A stretch of 63,170 nucleotides of DNA from Parvularcula sp. (GTDB lineage Bacteria > Pseudomonadota > Alphaproteobacteria > Caulobacterales > Parvularculaceae). This document shows positions 53,912 through 63,154 of the stretch, one piece after another (positions within the stretch are counted from its first letter, which is position 1; each line of letters starts with the position of its first letter). Position numbers and translations under genes: made by a program. The notes below the pieces were generated by a model. The model was not told the origin of the DNA, searched no databases, and saw nothing but the letters and a program-made list of their open reading frames with translations. The DNA lies in contig PAIP01000035.1 in the NCBI GenBank assembly GCA_002704915.1, forward strand, positions 1 to 63,170, written 5' to 3'.

Positions 53912-56005
53912 CTATTTAAAAAAAGCTTCCGGCGCAATTTCATGAAGCGGAACCCGATAAAGACTATCGACGACGAAATTGTCTTTCGCCTTGCTCACGC
54001 GCCAGCCGTCATTCACTTTTTCGATCTCCATTTTTTCTTCTCCATCAACCTGCTGGATTGGAAGATCGATCTCGTAAGACTGCAGCGCCGTCAGCGCATA
54101 AGACGGCAAGAGAAGCTGGCCGGGAGCGCTGGCCTCCTGAAGCCTTCTGCTGCGCTGTAGCGGAATGTCGTTCGACAGCACTTTCTCACCAGTCTCAATG
54201 TCCTCTTCAATGCGAAGCAGGCCGTAGTCCATCCCAAATCTCAACTCAGCATTGAAAATCGAGTTGCGCATTTCCTTTGCGATCTGCGCTGCCGCGCGCA
54301 TAACCAGATAACCGCTGCGATCAGCAAGCAGGAACCCGTCGCCGCCTACCGGCTCCCAATAGGCGATTCCATCCCTTGCCCTCGAAATGATGCCCTCGAA
54401 ACTTTTCCGGAAAGCCTCTTTCAATGTTGGATTTTCCATAATGCGCGTATAGTCGCACACATCCGCCTGGAGCACATAACGCATTCCGTCGTCTTCGATC
54501 CAATCGGACAATGGATTAATGATATTCAACGAATCCACGCTGTCGCGAACAGGCGCGCCTGACCGTAATAGATAGCTGCCCAGAATAGGATGGATCAGAT
54601 AGTATTTCGCATCGGGCAGATAATTGGCCCGCTTAGTCGCATTTCCGCTTATATCGTATACGGATTCAAAGTGCTGAAGCATGCCCGGCGTTGTCGGTCG
54701 CGGCATGGGCAAGCCGATTAATCCACATTCGTAAAGATCGCCAAGCGCGGCGTCGCCTGGACTATCGCTGTGGCGATATTCATTTGGACAGCTCTCATCA
54801 TAGTGCCGCACCAGCTTGCGCACTTGTTCATTGCTGATCACATTCGACTTTATTAAATTGAAAAGAATGTCTTCGTCGAACCAGCGATAATGCGGCCTCG
54901 ACTCCACAAGGAATGTCTGGCCCAATTCCGCAGCGGCCTCATTGACGGCGTCACGAATTGTTTGCGTGTTCCTCATCTCGGCAGGCACATGGGCGACATG
55001 CGAGCCTAGCGTCATCAAGTCACGCGGCCGTCCGCGCGTATGACGCAACACATAATCGAATATGGGCTCCAGGCGGCCCGTATAAGTATGACGAATATGG
55101 AGGTTGTCGCTGCCGAACAGCCTTGCCAACAAATTTTCGGACTTGGGCTCTACAAGCTGAGACGCCCGTTCGATAGAGATGTTCTGCTCGAATATGCGGC
55201 GCAAATCATCCTTATCGAACCGAAGAAAAAGAATGTACGGCTTTAGATTGGCGAGATCCACCAGTTGCTCTTTACAGGTGTTGTAGGCCTCAATGCGTAT
55301 CGAGGTGAATATTTTCACATGCGGGTTTTGCGCGCTCAACGATCTCACCGCGAGCAGCAATCCAATTTGCGCATGGTGCCAAAAGTCATGAATCATCTGG
55401 CCGTGTATGGTATGCCGCCCTTTGTGCTCCAAATGCTGATCGAAAAACTCGTCTATATTGTCGATAAAGACGGCAGTCTGCGCATGTACGGTGGCGAATA
55501 TCGGCAAGGCGATTGCGTTAAAGTCCTGCATTGACGCAAAAAACAATTGAGGCGTTGAATGCAGAAGGTTAGCGAAAATCTGGAACGGCGTTTTTAGATA
55601 AGGATTTTCAAGTATGTTGCGCAGGGGCGAGTCAAATCGCTCATTTTCATTTATATTGTGCGCTTTGATAACTGCGATGCAAATGGCGATTTGCCACAAT
55701 ATGCTCCAAAACTCTTTGTGCTGACGAATATAGTCAAGCTGACCGTCGTCGAAAGCCAAAGGCTTTCCCGGAGCCACGTCAAGAAGCTGATTCTCCGGAA
55801 GCAGTTTGTACCCAAGATTCTCAAGGGATTTTCGCTTGAACTTAATGAGCAGCGTCTTGCCCGAGCCTTTCGGGCCGGCCACAACAGTCCGCGCGCTGTC
55901 GCGCGCCAAAAACGATGAAACATCGCTTGTTTTAAGTATGCTTGAACCCGATAAGTCCTTTATTTCTTTATACTGGAATGCATCTTCAACCCACGGCGTC
56001 GGCAT
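53912..56005 (-). CDS. P-loop ATPase fused to class III nucleotide cyclase
   Basis: A 697-residue fusion. Residues 1-360 hold a P-loop NTPase: Walker A VAGPKGSGKTLLIKF (about 42-56), Walker B-like VFIDNIDEFFDQ (about 183) and downstream helices with RGRPRDLMTLGSH (about 328), as in STAND/KAP-type proteins. Residues 500-640 form a class III cyclase: YVLQADVCDYTRIM (first metal Asp about 510), EPVGGDGFLLAD (second metal Asp about 556), and DIPLQRSRRLQEASAPGQLLL. With the adjacent PycTM-like gene this looks like a Pycsar signalling pair in which the ATPase may sense infection. The base made (cUMP, cCMP or cAMP) cannot be told. Confidence 0.78.
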   Translation of the reverse strand: MPTPWVEDAFQYKEIKDLSGSSILKTSDVSSFLARDSARTVVAGPKGSGKTLLIKFKRKSLENLGYKLLPENQLLDVAPGKPLAFDDGQLDYIRQHKEFWSILWQIAICIAVIKAHNINENERFDSPLRNILENPYLKTPFQIFANLLHSTPQLFFASMQDFNAIALPIFATVHAQTAVFIDNIDEFFDQHLEHKGRHTIHGQMIHDFWHHAQIGLLLAVRSLSAQNPHVKIFTSIRIEAYNTCKEQLVDLANLKPYILFLRFDKDDLRRIFEQNISIERASQLVEPKSENLLARLFGSDNLHIRHTYTGRLEPIFDYVLRHTRGRPRDLMTLGSHVAHVPAEMRNTQTIRDAVNEAAAELGQTFLVESRPHYRWFDEDILFNLIKSNVISNEQVRKLVRHYDESCPNEYRHSDSPGDAALGDLYECGLIGLPMPRPTTPGMLQHFESVYDISGNATKRANYLPDAKYYLIHPILGSYLLRSGAPVRDSVDSLNIINPLSDWIEDDGMRYVLQADVCDYTRIMENPTLKEAFRKSFEGIISRARDGIAYWEPVGGDGFLLADRSGYLVMRAAAQIAKEMRNSIFNAELRFGMDYGLLRIEEDIETGEKVLSNDIPLQRSRRLQEASAPGQLLLPSYALTALQSYEIDLPIQQVDGEEKMEIEKVNDGWRVSKAKDNFVVDSLYRVPLHEIAPEAFFK

Positions 56006-56092
56006 GAAAACCCCTGCATTACATTAATCATCTCTATTTACTGTATTTTTCCCCACGCAGGGACGCAAGGCTTGACAAAGCGAAAGCTCACG

Positions 56093-56866
56093 TCACTGCG
56101 CGGTGATGCCGCCATCGATCTTGAACTCCGACGCCGTAATGTACCTGGACTCGTCGGATGCAAGGTAAAGCACGCAGTAGCCCACATCCTCCGGCTCGGC
56201 CAGACGCTGCCAGGGAATTTGCTGGACAAGGCGCTTTTCGCCCTCCTCGCCGCCGCCGCCGAGTGCAATGAGCGGATCGATGATCGGCGTTCTGGTGAAA
56301 ACGGGATGCACGGAGTTGCAGCGAATGTCATAGCCTGAGCGCGCGCAATGGAGCGCGATCGACTTGGTCATCATCCACACGGCGGCCTTCGCAGTATTAT
56401 AGGCAATCATATTGCCGTCAGCGATCATGCCGGCCACGGAGGATATGTTGACGATCGAGGCCGAGGGCGCCTTTTTCAGATAGGGCATGGCGAGCTGTGT
56501 GCCGATGAAAATGGAATCGACGTCAATCTCCTGAGTCCGGCGCCAGTCTTCGTCCGTCGCCGTTTCAATGCTGCCGAAAGTGCCGATGCCGGCATTGTTG
56601 ATGAGCGTGTCGACGCCGCCCATGGCGTCAGACGCCGCTTCGAGCGCCGTCTTCCATTCATCGCGCTTGGTGACGTCATGCCCGCTCGCCCACGCCGCGC
56701 CCGGATGCTTGTCATTGATTGCGGCGGCTGTCGCCGCGGCGCCGTCGCCATTGATGTCGGTGATGTAAACTTTCGCGCCCTCATCGGCGAGCATGCGCGC
56801 AAAACACGCGCCCAGCCCCTGCGCCCCGCCCGTAATGAAAGCCTTCTTGCCCGCGACCCGTCCCAT
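56093..56866 (-). CDS. SDR family oxidoreductase
   Basis: A 257-residue classical short-chain dehydrogenase. The cofactor motif is ITGGAQGLGACFA (about 11-23), with NNAGIGTFG (about 89), catalytic Ser in VNISSVAGMIA (about 142) and Tyr-x3-Lys in AYNTAKAAVWMM (about 155-160). It resembles 3-alpha/3-beta-hydroxysteroid or cyclohexanol dehydrogenases; the substrate is unknown. It lies 88 bp upstream of the cyclase gene on the same strand, but co-transcription is not evident. Confidence 0.9.
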   Translation of the reverse strand: MGRVAGKKAFITGGAQGLGACFARMLADEGAKVYITDINGDGAAATAAAINDKHPGAAWASGHDVTKRDEWKTALEAASDAMGGVDTLINNAGIGTFGSIETATDEDWRRTQEIDVDSIFIGTQLAMPYLKKAPSASIVNISSVAGMIADGNMIAYNTAKAAVWMMTKSIALHCARSGYDIRCNSVHPVFTRTPIIDPLIALGGGGEEGEKRLVQQIPWQRLAEPEDVGYCVLYLASDESRYITASEFKIDGGITAQ

Positions 56867-57231
56867 TGGCGTTCCTTTCTTGCAACTTGTCCTGCGTCAC
56901 TAAGGGGCTACGCTAGCGCAAGCCCATGAGCGCGAACAGCGCCAAACACAGCCGTGAGGCGACGGCGCTTGTCTTGTGACTGTTAGGATAGATCGCAGAC
57001 TCTTTTTTGCACTGCGCAAACGCGCCTTCACAGGGTTTTTCATTCCGCCACAACTGGAGAATCTGATTTGCGCTTCCCGGAATTTATTAATTCAAAGAAG
57101 CAGTTCCCAAAACTATACTATATTTTCTCTTTGCCTGTTTCATTAAGGGCTCGCAAATGATATTTTTTGCTCCGTCATTCGAAATCAGCCGGTGATCCAA
57201 CATCGGCGGTTTAAAAAGACGGGAGGGGCAT
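56867..57231. other. Gene-free spacer between divergent genes
   Basis: This 365-bp region falls in G+C from left to right, with A/T-rich sequence around 57080-57150. It probably holds promoters for the SDR gene (minus) and the membrane protein (plus). No specific site could be fixed, and no small gene with a ribosome binding site was found. Confidence 0.4.
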
Positions 57232-57927
57232 ATGAGCGCAAAACTTTTGCGATCCATCACCAATAATTATTTTCTACGAGCGGCCATTCTAATGACGCCG
57301 ATTCTCATCGCCTATTACGGTGAGCAAATCCTCGCGTTTCATGGCAATCATTTTGCCAGCGCATTCTGGCGCGTATATCCAGCGCTTATGGCAGCAGCGG
57401 CGATTTGGTTTCTGTTTTACAGACTCTTATGGCACTACATGTATCAGGTGTATGATCGCCGGGGCGACTGGAAATATGACGCCAAAGATGCGACCGACGC
57501 TTTACTGCATAACATCGTTGACTACGCGGAAAGCAAAAACGATGCGACCCGGGCATTTGTTATCGCTGCGCTCGGTTTTTATTTTTCTTATCTGTTCATC
57601 GTCATGGATGTGGAAACATCATACAACCTTCCGTTCCCACTTGTCATGACAACACTCATCTTCTCATCTGCTTTGTTTGTCACATCCTTCTTGCTGCAAA
57701 GCGGCATGAATTTGTACTCTCAAGTCGCAAAGCCGCTTTTTCAGCTTATTACTGCTGCACACGCAGTTAATAAGAGCCTTCAAACTGTCACGGGTGAATT
57801 TGACAAAAGCCCAGATAAGTTCGACAGCCTGAAAGAAGACTGGGGGCAATATTCAACTGTCGACGACCGGCTCATCACATCAGTTTTGGATCGTGCAACT
57901 AGTCGCAATGGACGGCGCGTAATGTAA
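57232..57927 (+). CDS. Hypothetical four-helix membrane protein
   Basis: A 231-residue protein with strong GGGAGGGG before its ATG. Hydrophobic segments are at about 16-36, 46-66, 108-126 and 136-154, and the last 70 residues are soluble. YDRRGDWKYDAKDATDALLHNI between helices 2 and 3 is charged. No family recognised. Lower G+C than neighbours hints at acquisition. Confidence 0.6.
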   Translation: MSAKLLRSITNNYFLRAAILMTPILIAYYGEQILAFHGNHFASAFWRVYPALMAAAAIWFLFYRLLWHYMYQVYDRRGDWKYDAKDATDALLHNIVDYAESKNDATRAFVIAALGFYFSYLFIVMDVETSYNLPFPLVMTTLIFSSALFVTSFLLQSGMNLYSQVAKPLFQLITAAHAVNKSLQTVTGEFDKSPDKFDSLKEDWGQYSTVDDRLITSVLDRATSRNGRRVM

Positions 57928-58080
57928 GCGCAAATCCGCCCTGAAAATAATAGTTTTGCACCATTTCCGACAAAACCGACGCCAGGGACGGCTTTATGAA
58001 ACATTTAGCGCCAACCTCAGCGAAAATGCCGCAATGCGCGGCCTCTTTCGACTGGTTAGATTAAAAAACCGGAGGCATCG

Positions 58081-58431
58081 ATGGCTATGACCGACCCGCG
58101 CCGCAAAGGCATCGACTGGCGACTGACGCGCTTTTTGCTCACGCATCTCGCCCTCGGCGCGGTCAGCGGGTGGATTTTCGTGGCCGCGCTTTTCTATTTC
58201 AATGTGGGCGGGCTGGGAGACCTTCTGGCCGATCCTGTCTCCGGCCTCCTCGCCGCAATCATGCTGGTGATTGTCGTCACCATCACCTGGGGTTCGGCCG
58301 CCATGGGCACGGCGATTTTCCTGATCCCGCGCGATGAAGAAGACGACGACGCGACGGGCCGCGGCAAGCGGGCGCCAGCGCGCGCCCCGGCGCTTCAGCT
58401 TCAGCCCGTCCCCGCCCGGCGGCGGGGCTGA
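58081..58431 (+). CDS. Hypothetical small membrane protein
   Basis: A 116-residue protein with GGAGG upstream. There are two membrane helices (about 18-40 and 52-80), and an Arg/Ala/Pro-rich cytoplasmic tail follows acidic DEEDDD. It is convergent with the DUF1476 gene, with a 6-bp gap. Function unknown. Confidence 0.6.
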   Translation: MAMTDPRRKGIDWRLTRFLLTHLALGAVSGWIFVAALFYFNVGGLGDLLADPVSGLLAAIMLVIVVTITWGSAAMGTAIFLIPRDEEDDDATGRGKRAPARAPALQLQPVPARRRG

Positions 58432-58437
58432 CGCGGA

Positions 58438-58761
58438 TTATTCGCCTTTTTCGATCTGCTGGACGGCTTCCGCCATCATCTCCTGCATATGGCGGCGAAT
58501 CTGGTGGTCGGACTGGTTGACCCCGGCGGCGTCGAAATCCTTGCGAAGCTTGCGGAAAACGTCCTCGTCGCCCGCCTCTTCGAAATCGGCCTTGATGACC
58601 TCCTTGGCGTAGGCCTCGGCGTCGTCGCCGGTCTTGCCCAGAAGCTCGGCGGCCCAGAGGCCCAAAAGCTTGTTGCGCCGGGCCTCCGCCTTGAAGCGCA
58701 GCTCAGCGTCATGAGCGAATTTGTTCTCGTACCTGTCCTTGCGGTCATCGAAGGTGGTCAT
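58438..58761 (-). CDS. DUF1476 / ATP synthase inhibitor zeta-type protein
   Basis: A 107-residue helical protein. MTTFDDRKDRYENKFAHD at the start, LRFKAEARRNKLLGLWAAE and GDEDVFRKLRKDF define the DUF1476 family, whose Paracoccus member is the zeta subunit that inhibits F1-ATPase. The family is essentially alphaproteobacterial, which supports the host assignment. The start at 58761 is chosen by family alignment. Confidence 0.9.
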   Translation of the reverse strand: MTTFDDRKDRYENKFAHDAELRFKAEARRNKLLGLWAAELLGKTGDDAEAYAKEVIKADFEEAGDEDVFRKLRKDFDAAGVNQSDHQIRRHMQEMMAEAVQQIEKGE

Positions 58762-59064
58762 CTGGGCAAAACTCCGGATCGTCAGCAAAACCTGTCCGGC
58801 GCGCCGGCCGGCAACCGGCTCTTTATAGACGACCGGCGCCGGGCGCAACGCGCCTGCCTGAATTGGCGCAAATGCGCCCGGGCAAAATGTAGGGGATCGG
58901 GGCTTTCATTCAACGGACAAGGGGCGTAAACCCCCGCTTCTCCCGCCGCGCCAGCCGTGCTAGCGAAAAGGCAGGGGCGCGGCTTGAAGGGCCGCCCGGG
59001 CCCGCCCGCCCCGCTATTGCCGCGCCGACAATGTCGCGGACAAGGTGTTGAAAGGATTACAAGA
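58762..59064. other. Gene-free spacer before purC
   Basis: This 303-bp region between divergent genes is G+C-rich with the run CCGCCCGGGCCCGCCC near 58990. Open frames crossing it lack start signals. Promoters for both flanking genes are expected here but not identified. Confidence 0.4.
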
Positions 59065-59841
59065 ATGGCTCGCCGCAAGCAGATCTATGAAGGCAAGGCG
59101 AAAATTCTCTTCGAAGGCCCGGAGCCGGGAACGATCATCCAGTATTTCAAGGATGATGCGACGGCGTTCAACAATCAGAAAAAAGCCGTGCTCGAAGGCA
59201 AGGGCGTCCTCAACAACCGTATTTCCGAATTCATCATGACCGGGCTGGAGCGCATCGGCGTGCCCACCCATTTCATCAAGCGCCTCAATATGCGCGAGCA
59301 GCTTGTGCGCCATGTGGAAATCGTGCCGCTCGAGGTCGTGGTGCGCAACTATGCGGCGGGCTCCATCGCCAAGCGCCTCGGCATCGAGGAAGGCGTCGCC
59401 CTGCCCCGCTCGGTGATCGAATTCTATTTCAAGAATGACGAGCTCGGCGATCCCATCGTCTCCGAGGAGCACATCACTGCGTTCAACTGGGCCAATCCCC
59501 AGGAGATCGACGACATGATGGCGCTTGCACTCCGGGTGAACGACTTCCTGTCCGGTCTTTTCGCCGGCGTTGGGATCAAGCTTGTGGATTTCAAAATCGA
59601 GTTCGGCCGGCAATATGAAGGCGACATGATGCGCCTCATCGTCGCCGACGAGATCAGCCCGGATTCATGCCGGCTGTGGGACATGGAGACCGGCCACATC
59701 ATGGACAAGGACCGGTTCCGCAAGGATCTCGGCGACGTCACCGACGCCTATCGCGAAGTCGCGCGCCGTCTTGGCGTCCTGCGCGAAAATGAAAGCTCGG
59801 GTCAAACCGGACCCGTTCTCGTTTCTGACAACGAAAAATAA
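59065..59841 (+). CDS. purC: SAICAR synthetase
   Basis: A 258-residue phosphoribosylaminoimidazole-succinocarboxamide synthase, the aspartate-adding step of purine synthesis. The signatures are [26 protein letters not shown] (about 89-102), [11 protein letters not shown] and [13 protein letters not shown] (about 195-207). The ATG at 59065 follows AAAGGA. purS lies 2.4 kb downstream on the same strand, separated by unrelated genes. Confidence 0.95.
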   Translation: MARRKQIYEGKAKILFEGPEPGTIIQYFKDDATAFNNQKKAVLEGKGVLNNRISEFIMTGLERIGVPTHFIKRLNMREQLVRHVEIVPLEVVVRNYAAGSIAKRLGIEEGVALPRSVIEFYFKNDELGDPIVSEEHITAFNWANPQEIDDMMALALRVNDFLSGLFAGVGIKLVDFKIEFGRQYEGDMMRLIVADEISPDSCRLWDMETGHIMDKDRFRKDLGDVTDAYREVARRLGVLRENESSGQTGPVLVSDNEK

Positions 59842-59984
59842 ACTTCCGCCAGCCATACGGGGGCCTATAGCCTCTCCTAAGTTTCCCCGCGAAACATGGT
59901 GAACAGAACTTTACGGCTCCGCTTACAATGCAAGCAATTTGCGTAAGCGGCCGGAAAGCTGTGTTCGGATATTGTTACGCGGTT

Positions 59985-60620
59985 ATGCCCTACTCGGTCT
60001 TCACATATGGGTCTGGACGAACCGGTTCGACGCCGGTGACGGCCTTGCGCCCAACGCCGCCGGATCGCAAGCCGGCGGGCGGCCTCAGCCGTGAGGACGA
60101 TATCCAGTCCGGCGCAGCGGCCCGGGAAGCCCGTGACGCGAAACAGAGAGAAGCCGAAAACGCGCGCATTGAGACGCAGGCCCGCAACGATCGCGAGCAG
60201 GCGAAACGCGCAGCCGAGCAAAAAGCGAACGCCGAACGTGCAAACGCGCAGAAAAACGCGGATCGCGCCCAGACGCCTGAACAGAACGACGCCGCCCGGG
60301 CGCGCGAGGAAGCGACCGAAGCCTCTAAAAAAGATGTGAAAGCGCCCCCCGAGCCGCGCCCCGAAGACATCAAGAGGCTGGAGCAGATCCGGGCGGAGGC
60401 GCTCTACCCGTCGCCCCCTTCCGCGGAATCGCGCGAGATCGCCCAGCTTGCGCATACGGAGCTCATTCGCGCGGAAGCCGAGCTCAGAGCCTATGAGCAG
60501 GAAAAAGCGCGGCAGAAAACCCGCGAGCAGGCGATCGCACGCTTTACCGCCGATCAGGCCGCGCAAGCTTATCGCGCGCTTGAGGATTATTCAGACGAGG
60601 AATTTGGCCGCCTGCAATAG
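59985..60620 (+). CDS. Hypothetical Ala/Glu/Arg-rich coiled-coil protein
   Basis: A 211-residue protein from the ATG at 59985; an ATG at 59928 is also in frame. The segment from about 45 to 110 is a charged heptad-type helix rich in Ala, Glu, Arg and Gln. A second helix region ends EFGRLQ. There is no signal peptide. It is convergent with the M20 peptidase gene. Function unknown. Confidence 0.6.
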   Translation: MPYSVFTYGSGRTGSTPVTALRPTPPDRKPAGGLSREDDIQSGAAAREARDAKQREAENARIETQARNDREQAKRAAEQKANAERANAQKNADRAQTPEQNDAARAREEATEASKKDVKAPPEPRPEDIKRLEQIRAEALYPSPPSAESREIAQLAHTELIRAEAELRAYEQEKARQKTREQAIARFTADQAAQAYRALEDYSDEEFGRLQ

Positions 60621-60636
60621 CGGCCATTTCCCGATC

Positions 60637-62064
60637 TCATCCCTCTTCGCCTTCGCCCGCAGGGCTCGCCAGCGCCTTGATTAAGAGGATCCAGTGGTCG
60701 AGGCCGGCGTAAAATGACGCCGCCGGAATTTTCTCATCAAGACCATGGGCGTTGATTTCCGCGCCAACGGGAACGAAGCCGGCGCCTACGCCATAGGTGG
60801 GCACGCCCGCGCGGCGGAAATGCATGCCATCGGTGCCGCCTGCGCTCATGGCGGGGACGACATCGATACCGGGATAACGCGGTTCGATCGCCGCCCTCAG
60901 CGCCGCAACCACATCGTCCCGCACTTCCGATATGGGGCTCGCCACGAAAATGTCGTCGGTGAGCGCCACTTCGAGCGCGTCATTCTCGATCACCTCGATC
61001 AGCGTCTGGCGCACATCCTCCACTTCGACGCCCGGAAAGATGCGGCAGTTGACCGTCGCCGTCGCCGATTGCGGCAGGGCGTTTTCCGCATGGCCGGCGT
61101 CGAGCATGGTGGCGACGCAAGTGGTGCTGAGGATATTCGAATAGTCCTCGCTGGCGCGGATGATTTTGATCGCCTTTTTGTTTTTGGGATTGTCTGCGAA
61201 TTTGATCAGCGCATCGCCGATGTCGCCGCCGATCAGCTCCCCATCGGCGCGGGCGGAGGCGCGGGTGATCTCGTTCGACATGACGGGGAATACATAGTCT
61301 TCAATCTTCAACAGCGCCGAGGCGAGATCGTAGATCGCATTGTCCGGACGCGGCCGCGAGGAATGCCCGCCTTTATTGCGCGCGGTGACCGAGAAAGTCG
61401 CATAGGTCTTTTCCGCAGCCTGCATCAGATAAGGCAGCGCCGAGCCGTCTTCGAGATAGGCGCCGCCGCCCGCATCCGAATTCAGCGCGAACTCCGCGTC
61501 GGACCAGTCCTTGCGATCGAAGGCGAGCATGCGCGTTGAATCCATGTCTGTCTCTTCATCGCCGGAAAAAAGCAGCACGAGATCGCGGTCCGGCGTGAAG
61601 CCCTCTTGTTTCAGACGCATAAAGGCCTGGGTCAGATTGACGACGCCATATTTATTGTCGGCCGTCCCCCGGCCGAGGAAATAGCCGTCCTCCTCCCTCA
61701 AGGTGAAGGGATCATGTTCCCAGTCCTCGCGTTTGGCGCTGACGACATCCATATGAGCGAGAAACAGAACCGGCTTTTTCCCGGAGGAGCCGTCGCCGCG
61801 GTAACGCACGCCCAGCCCTGCGGTCTCGCCAATGGGCATGATCTCGATGTCTTCATCGGAAAAGCCCGCCGCTTTCAGTTCGCCGGCGAGATAGGCGGCG
61901 AGTTCGGGAACCTTCCCCTCGCCCTTCACCGTCTTGATGCTGATCGCCTTGGCGTAGAGTTCGCGCGCCTTGGCCTCCGCCGGCGTCAATTCCCTGTCGG
62001 CGGCGCTCGCGGCGGTTGAAAAAGCCAGCACGCCGAATGCGGCGATTATCAATCGAATCATCAT
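60637..62064 (-). CDS. Exported M20-family zinc peptidase
   Basis: A 475-residue protein with a signal peptide (about 1-22, ending ASA). Zinc and catalytic residues are in FLAHMDVV (about 98), GRGTADNKYG (about 130), FSGDEETD with Glu-Glu (about 165), NSDAGG (about 190) and GGTDGMHFRRAG near the C terminus. M20 peptidases trim dipeptides or N-acyl amino acids; this one would act in the periplasm. The start at 62064 follows GAGGGG. Confidence 0.9.
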   Translation of the reverse strand: MMIRLIIAAFGVLAFSTAASAADRELTPAEAKARELYAKAISIKTVKGEGKVPELAAYLAGELKAAGFSDEDIEIMPIGETAGLGVRYRGDGSSGKKPVLFLAHMDVVSAKREDWEHDPFTLREEDGYFLGRGTADNKYGVVNLTQAFMRLKQEGFTPDRDLVLLFSGDEETDMDSTRMLAFDRKDWSDAEFALNSDAGGGAYLEDGSALPYLMQAAEKTYATFSVTARNKGGHSSRPRPDNAIYDLASALLKIEDYVFPVMSNEITRASARADGELIGGDIGDALIKFADNPKNKKAIKIIRASEDYSNILSTTCVATMLDAGHAENALPQSATATVNCRIFPGVEVEDVRQTLIEVIENDALEVALTDDIFVASPISEVRDDVVAALRAAIEPRYPGIDVVPAMSAGGTDGMHFRRAGVPTYGVGAGFVPVGAEINAHGLDEKIPAASFYAGLDHWILLIKALASPAGEGEEG

Positions 62065-62201
62065 GGTTCCCCTCATCTGCCTGAACAAGACTAGGCACAA
62101 GACCCTCCCGCCGCAATCTCGCCGATGTCCCGGTTGCGCCCCGGCCCCGCCCGGCGTATTGCGTACCCTGCCGAGGCAGACGGAAAAAGCCGGGAAATCT
62201 C

Positions 62202-62444
62202 ATGAAAGCGAAAATCACCATCACCCTCAAAAACGGCGTTCTCGACCCGCAAGGGGCGGCCATTGAAAGCGCGCTCGCCGGGCTCGGTTTTGAAGGCGCC
62301 GAAGGGGTTCGCCAGGGCAAGGTGATCGAGATGAAACTCGCCGAGACCGACGAGGCGGCGGCGCGGGCGACCGCCGAGGAAATGTGCAAGAAGCTTCTCG
62401 CCAATCCGGTGATGGAAAATTACGCCATCGAGATTCTCGCATAG
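62202..62444 (+). CDS. purS: FGAM synthase subunit PurS
   Basis: An 80-residue protein of standard PurS length: KAKITITLKNGVLDPQG, the GKVIEMKL strand and MCKKLLANPVMENYAIEIL. It bridges PurL and PurQ in the fourth step of purine synthesis. purQ and purL are not next to it; a methyltransferase follows 5 bp later. Confidence 0.95.
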   Translation: MKAKITITLKNGVLDPQGAAIESALAGLGFEGAEGVRQGKVIEMKLAETDEAAARATAEEMCKKLLANPVMENYAIEILA

Positions 62445-62449
62445 CGCAT

Positions 62450-63154
62450 ATGCGGACGATGGCGGGAGATCCTCACTATGTTCGCGAATATCGCCGCCTG
62501 GTGCGCGGCCTTCTGAAAAGAAGCGCGAGCGAAGCCGACGCCATGGAAAAGGCCGTGGGCGGCGCCTTTGAAAAAGTCGGCGCGGCGCAAGCGAAACTCG
62601 TCAAAGAGCTCTGTCCGCAAGGCGGCTTTCACCTGATCGATGTCGGCTGCGGGTCGGGCCGCCTCGCCCATGCGCTCCGTGCCGAGACGCGCGTTTCCTA
62701 TACGGGTTTCGATGTCGTGCCCGATCTTGTCGCCTATGCGGAAAAGATTTGCGACCGGCCCGACTGGCGCTTCGATACGATCAGCGAACTGGCGCTCCCG
62801 GTCGAGAACGCGCAGGCGGACATTATCATGTTCATGTCCGTCTTCACGCATCTGAAGCCCGATGAGATCAAAACCTATCTCGCCGAGGCCTTCCGCGTGC
62901 TGAAGCCCGGCGGACGGATCGTCGCCTCTTATATCGATCCGGACGCAACCGCCCACAAGCATTTCAGCTTGCCGGCCCTGATGCAGGTCATCACCCGCGC
63001 CGCCGGACGCAATGTGATGCTGACGCGCACGCCGCGCGTAACGCTCTCGCAATGGATGGAAGAAGCGGGCTTTACCGTGGAACGCGCCATCACCGACAAA
63101 AGCCTCGGCCAGCACGCCCTCATCGCCGCAAAATCCACGGCGGCGCGGGCATGA
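62450..63154 (+). CDS. Class I SAM-dependent methyltransferase
   Basis: A 234-residue methyltransferase. The SAM motif I is FHLIDVGCGSGRLAHAL (about 60-76), then TGFDVVPDLVAYAE, and ADIIMFMSVFTHLKPDE with FRVLKPGGRIVASYI (about 123-160). Start at 62450; another ATG three codons on is possible. It is 5 bp from purS, so probably co-transcribed, although a link to purine synthesis is not evident. Confidence 0.85.
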   Translation: MRTMAGDPHYVREYRRLVRGLLKRSASEADAMEKAVGGAFEKVGAAQAKLVKELCPQGGFHLIDVGCGSGRLAHALRAETRVSYTGFDVVPDLVAYAEKICDRPDWRFDTISELALPVENAQADIIMFMSVFTHLKPDEIKTYLAEAFRVLKPGGRIVASYIDPDATAHKHFSLPALMQVITRAAGRNVMLTRTPRVTLSQWMEEAGFTVERAITDKSLGQHALIAAKSTAARA

